Assembly (NCBI GenBank): GCA_021604265.1
Contig: BQIY01000100.1
Coordinates: 1 to 7,389 of the forward strand
Reading direction: 5' to 3'
DNA length: 7,389 nucleotides
Source: Nitrospirales bacterium
GTDB taxonomy: Bacteria; Nitrospirota; Nitrospiria; Nitrospirales; UBA8639
A model generated the notes under the pieces. That model ran no database searches. It was not told where the DNA came from and saw only the letters and a list, made by a program, of their open reading frames with translations. A program made the translations under genes and the position numbers. Below, one piece after another: positions 4,465 to 7,389 of this stretch. The first letter of the stretch is position 1. Each line of letters starts with the position of its first letter.

Positions 4465-6575
4465 TATTTGATAACCTCGAGCACGTTACTAAAGTCGTCA
4501 GTCCAGATGACGGTTTCCGGTTTTGAACCGCGGCGAGGATTGGTACGTGATTGGACTTCGGGATTGTCCAAAAATTCCTGATTACTGGTGACTAAGACCG
4601 ATTCACTCCAGTTGACGCCCGCACGTCTTTCCCGTGTATTCGTCATGCGAATGGCGTGCTTGTTGAAGAGAGTGGCAAGCCCTCGAACCACGGGGTTTAA
4701 GTCCACGTGCACAGCCGAAATGTGAACGACCAAAATTCCGTCGGGTTTCAGATGCTGCCAATAGAGGGCAAACGCTTCTTTGGTCATAAGATGCATGGGC
4801 ACGGCATCTGAATTGAAGGCATCCAATAACAACATATCAAAACGCTGTGAGCCACCTTGTGCCAATTCCCGTTCCATCGAAATTCGAGCATCCCCCAGAA
4901 CCGTATCCACACGCGCGGGTATATCTTGTAGGTAAGAAAAATACTCCTTCGCCACACGAGGCACATCAGGATTAATTTCATAGAATCGAATGGTATCCCC
5001 TGATTGACCATAAGCGGCCACCGTCCCCACTCCCAATCCGACTACCCCGATGTGTAGCCCGGCCCCCTTCTCGAGAGCCATTCCCCCCGCTAAACGATTG
5101 GGATGGTACAAGGCTGCGACGCCGGTTCCGCTCCTTCTTCCGAAATAACCCGTCGGATATCCCTGCCTCTCTTCAGCCAGCCACTGCCTACCATGCATGA
5201 GTTGGCCATGATAAAGATATCGTTCCCAATCGTCAGTACCTGCCCCGTATTCGTAGACACGCAACACACCATAGAAATTTCGGCTACTCGCGATCAACCC
5301 ATCTTGTTCTTGGCGGACATAGAGGCCAAATGTCACACACACGATGACGCCTCCGGCAAGTAACGCGACCCATTGTTTGCGGGACCAACTCCCCGCCGGC
5401 CTGTTGGATTGCTCCAAGAGCACACAGACGACAAACAGCGCATAGGTCATCAGAAGACCGAGTGGATACTCCCAATAAGTATCGAACACCGTCGGCGCAA
5501 CAACATTGACGATGATTCCTCCCAACGCTCCGCCCGAGGCGATAATAATGTAGAAAGACGTGAGATGTTCTGGGTTGGGCTTCAAGCGAGCTAACTCACC
5601 ATGGCAAATCATAGAACATGTCAATAACGTAAATGAGAAGACGAAAATCTGAATACCAATATTTACGGAAACCCCTTCGAAGAGAATGACGAACGCCGCC
5701 GTCATATACACAAAAAAGGTTAACGACCAGATACGGCGGTTATACGATTGTTCGCCGTGAAAGCACATGATGAACGACAAGAGATACAGGCTCAACGGGA
5801 GGATCCATAAAAAGGGAACAGGCGCAATATCCATCGTCATGTGATTGGTTGTCGCGAGTAACATGAGCGATCCGCACGTTGACAATGCCAACCAAAGGCA
5901 TCGAGTTCTGGGCAAAGGAAGATCCTCGCAAACCGCACTGCTGCGCTGAGAACAGTTCCTCTCTTGCGTATCGATCGAGAGCAGGTGAACTGGCGAGGTT
6001 CGATACACGGTCATGGCGCACCAGCCTGTACTGATGACGAACAATACGTACCCCGCTGACCACGCGACGGTCTGCTCGGCAAGATCAACGAATGGTTCAA
6101 CAAAGAACGGGTAGCTCAACAAGGCGAGTAGCGAACCGATATTTGATAGGGCATACATGCGATAGGGATTGGTTCCGGACCTGTGCAGGCTGATCCAGCG
6201 CTGCAGGAGCGGTCCGGTCGTGGCAAGCAGGAGAAAGGGAATACCGACGCTCAGTAGGAGTAGAAATACAATCTGTCTTATCGGGTCCTGTTCAGCAGTG
6301 AGTGCCAACGTTTCCGATGGAACAATAGGAAGGATCAGCAAGGAGAGAAGCAACATCATCATGTGAAGACCAGACTGACATTGCAGTGAAAACCGGTTCG
6401 TCAGCATGTGAGAATAGGCGTAACCGCTGAGCAGCATCACTTGAAAGAAGAGCATGCAGGTGCTCCAAACAGCCGCCCCTCCGCCAAACCAGGGGAGAAT
6501 AGACTTCCCGATTATCGGCTGGATTTGGAATAAGAGGAACGCGCTGACAAATATGGTGACGGCATATGGTGTCAT
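4464..6575 (-). CDS. Polytopic membrane protein fused to a spermidine-synthase-like (SAM-type transferase) domain (703 aa)
   Basis: This belongs to the group usually labelled fused MFS/spermidine synthase. The first about 420 residues hold roughly 13 hydrophobic segments, with signature stretches FLLFQIQPIIGKSILPWFGG, AAVWSTCMLFFQ, CHGELARLKP and the Gly-rich ASGGALGGIIVNVVAP. The cytoplasmic-type C-terminal domain (about 421-703) shows a nucleotide-binding loop VVGLGVGT (511-518), YEINPD (532-537, acidic residue for the ribose), GDAR (561-564) and LLLDAFNSDAVP (582-593, the acidic active-site loop). Authentic aminopropyltransferases have GGGDGG in the first loop; here it is GLGVGT, so the substrate may be plain S-adenosylmethionine and the reaction may not be polyamine synthesis. 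The ATG at 6575 was chosen because MTPYAVTIF fits the start of the first helix; a TTG at 6611 would add 12 residues. Neither has a good ribosome site. It overlaps the decarboxylase start by one base. The true substrate is unknown. Confidence 0.85.
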   Translation of the reverse strand: MTPYAVTIFVSAFLLFQIQPIIGKSILPWFGGGAAVWSTCMLFFQVMLLSGYAYSHMLTNRFSLQCQSGLHMMMLLLSLLILPIVPSETLALTAEQDPIRQIVFLLLLSVGIPFLLLATTGPLLQRWISLHRSGTNPYRMYALSNIGSLLALLSYPFFVEPFVDLAEQTVAWSAGYVLFVISTGWCAMTVYRTSPVHLLSIDTQERNCSQRSSAVCEDLPLPRTRCLWLALSTCGSLMLLATTNHMTMDIAPVPFLWILPLSLYLLSFIMCFHGEQSYNRRIWSLTFFVYMTAAFVILFEGVSVNIGIQIFVFSFTLLTCSMICHGELARLKPNPEHLTSFYIIIASGGALGGIIVNVVAPTVFDTYWEYPLGLLMTYALFVVCVLLEQSNRPAGSWSRKQWVALLAGGVIVCVTFGLYVRQEQDGLIASSRNFYGVLRVYEYGAGTDDWERYLYHGQLMHGRQWLAEERQGYPTGYFGRRSGTGVAALYHPNRLAGGMALEKGAGLHIGVVGLGVGTVAAYGQSGDTIRFYEINPDVPRVAKEYFSYLQDIPARVDTVLGDARISMERELAQGGSQRFDMLLLDAFNSDAVPMHLMTKEAFALYWQHLKPDGILVVHISAVHVDLNPVVRGLATLFNKHAIRMTNTRERRAGVNWSESVLVTSNQEFLDNPEVQSRTNPRRGSKPETVIWTDDFSNVLEVIK
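4475..4478 (-). promoter_or_regulatory. Shine-Dalgarno-like GAGG for the decarboxylase gene
   Basis: On the coding strand GAGG lies ten bases before the ATG at 4464, inside the last codons of the transferase gene. With the TAATG stop/start overlap it supports coupled translation of the two enzymes. Confidence 0.45.
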
Positions 6576-6636
6576 AATGGGAAAAAAGATTTTGGTGTGA
6601 TGCGCACTCAAGAGACAGGCAATCGAGAGAGCCCGT

Positions 6637-7170
6637 TCACTGATGCACAGAGACAGATTCAGGTCTTTTCCAGTACGAGTGGAGCCAACTCCAATGGGCC
6701 AAGAGTATCATGCCTGAGAGCAATGGACTCCAAAGCAGAAACGCCTTCCCCAACAGTGTGAATCCGACAAATACCGCGACAATGCCAAGGAGAAATCCGT
6801 TATTTTCGTGAAACAACACGAAGTCGATTCGGCCAAAGAACGGGAACACGACGACAAAGAACCGACCCGCCCATAAACCGGTGATCGCCACGCCAACCGA
6901 GGCCAACGGAAGTGCCGAGGCACTTAAGGGATTGCTGATGACTAAGCCATAAATCGCGTAATAACTCGCGAGACCTGCCAGGAGTGCAAGACAGGGATGC
7001 AATCGATTCCAGAGGAGACCGAAGAGTGTTCCCGTCATCCAGGAGAACACAATGACCGCATATGTGATATACGTCGACGTGACGTGAAGAAGGAGCAGAA
7101 AAAAATAGTCAAACTGCAGCAACGCCAAATGAAATCCGCACAAGAATGCAAACAGCACAAGACTACTCAT
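6637..7170 (-). CDS. Unrecognised polytopic membrane protein (177 aa)
   Basis: Almost the whole length is hydrophobic, with about five or six membrane segments (roughly 4-28, 33-53, 59-79, 85-110, 125-143 and 145-164). Charged residues cluster in short loops (FGRIDFVLFHENNGF at about 112-126) and at the tail (YWKRPESVSVHQ). The helices and the loop with HENNGF recall the membrane half of fused spermidine-synthase-like proteins such as the gene just downstream, so it may be a related or partner membrane unit, but it has no transferase domain and the link is inference. The ATG at 7170 overlaps the end of the preceding gene by 8 bp (ATGAGTAG), with AGGT six bases upstream. Its TGA ends 61 bp before the ATG of the transferase gene. 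No motif assigns a transport or enzyme role. Confidence 0.75.
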   Translation of the reverse strand: MSSLVLFAFLCGFHLALLQFDYFFLLLLHVTSTYITYAVIVFSWMTGTLFGLLWNRLHPCLALLAGLASYYAIYGLVISNPLSASALPLASVGVAITGLWAGRFFVVVFPFFGRIDFVLFHENNGFLLGIVAVFVGFTLLGKAFLLWSPLLSGMILLAHWSWLHSYWKRPESVSVHQ

Positions 7171-7389
7171 CGAAGTACCTGTCGGTAAAACGTTCCCAAC
7201 CTCGACTGAGCACCAGATCCATGGAGTCCATCGAAATCGGCACCGCTTGGCTCACGTAATGCTGAATCTGCGACGGCAGAATGAAGGTGAGATCTCGCTC
7301 ATAGGCACGAACCTTCCGGCGGACGTCTTCGGCAGCAAACGGCAACGTGCTTGCCCCGTAAGCGAAACTCCGATCCGCCTTGGGACTCG
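7163..7389 (-). CDS. C-terminal end of an unrecognised protein (N-terminus beyond the window)
   Basis: An open frame enters from the right edge and ends at the TAG at 7165-7163, giving 75 complete codons. The visible residues include SPKADRSFAYGASTLPF, then RRKVRAYERDLTFILPSQ, IQHYVSQAVPISMDSMDLVL and a final RGWERFTDRYFDE. The segment is soluble in character, mixed alpha/beta and acidic at its very end, with no membrane segment or Cys. The 8-bp overlap with the downstream membrane protein, and the tight packing that follows, place it in the same operon. I do not recognise the family. A TTG at 7345 is in frame, but the frame stays open to the edge with coding-like composition, so a longer protein is more likely. 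Confidence 0.75.
   Translation of the reverse strand, partial: SPKADRSFAYGASTLPFAAEDVRRKVRAYERDLTFILPSQIQHYVSQAVPISMDSMDLVLSRGWERFTDRYFDE

Noticed and set aside
5740..6063. A 107-codon minus-strand frame inside the membrane transferase gene
   Set aside because: It is a shadow of the well-supported membrane domain in another frame, with His/Arg/Val-rich composition and no family signature.
6576..6611. A TTG start at 6611 for the membrane transferase
   Set aside because: It has no ribosome site, and the added 12 residues precede a Met that fits the family's usual N-terminus; ATG 6575 is preferred but not proven.

Overview
The window carries genes on the minus strand only, so transcription runs from right to left. 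The organism is probably a Gram-negative bacterium: it has type IV-pilin/pseudopilin-like genes, a membrane-anchored phosphatidylserine decarboxylase and a base composition that looks close to 50% G+C by eye. I cannot name a phylum with confidence. The pilin N-terminal style (EMIGVL-x-VIAIL) is common in Nitrospirota, Verrucomicrobiota and related groups, but that is weak evidence.

Right block (about 3048-7389): five tightly packed or overlapping genes that look like one operon. In order of transcription they are: the C-terminal end of an unrecognised protein; a small polytopic membrane protein (8-bp overlap with the preceding gene); a large membrane protein fused to a spermidine-synthase-like, S-adenosylmethionine-type transferase domain; a pyruvoyl-dependent phosphatidylserine-decarboxylase-family enzyme (its ATG shares one base with the preceding stop codon); and a small membrane-anchored TPR protein (20-bp overlap). 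Membrane segments run through the four complete genes. A membrane-bound transferase beside a phospholipid decarboxylase suggests, by inference only, modification of a lipid headgroup or of another membrane-associated amine.

Middle gap (2598-3047): about 450 bp with no convincing intact gene and no clear terminator or promoter. Part of it (about 2721-2894) reads like a short or decayed coding segment.

Left block (1-2597): two related prepilin genes. The first to be transcribed is very large for a pilin (750 aa). It lacks the usual Glu at mature position 5 and carries an Asp/Lys-rich stretch, three and a half copies of a roughly 60-75-residue repeat, and a C-terminal galactose-binding-like domain. 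The second, cut by the left edge, is an ordinary short prepilin with Glu5. Both have 16-residue leaders and matching hydrophobic helices. Together they look like a pilus or pseudopilus subunit plus a large tip or adhesive subunit. This pair is the most distinctive part of the window, and the decarboxylase/transferase operon is the second.
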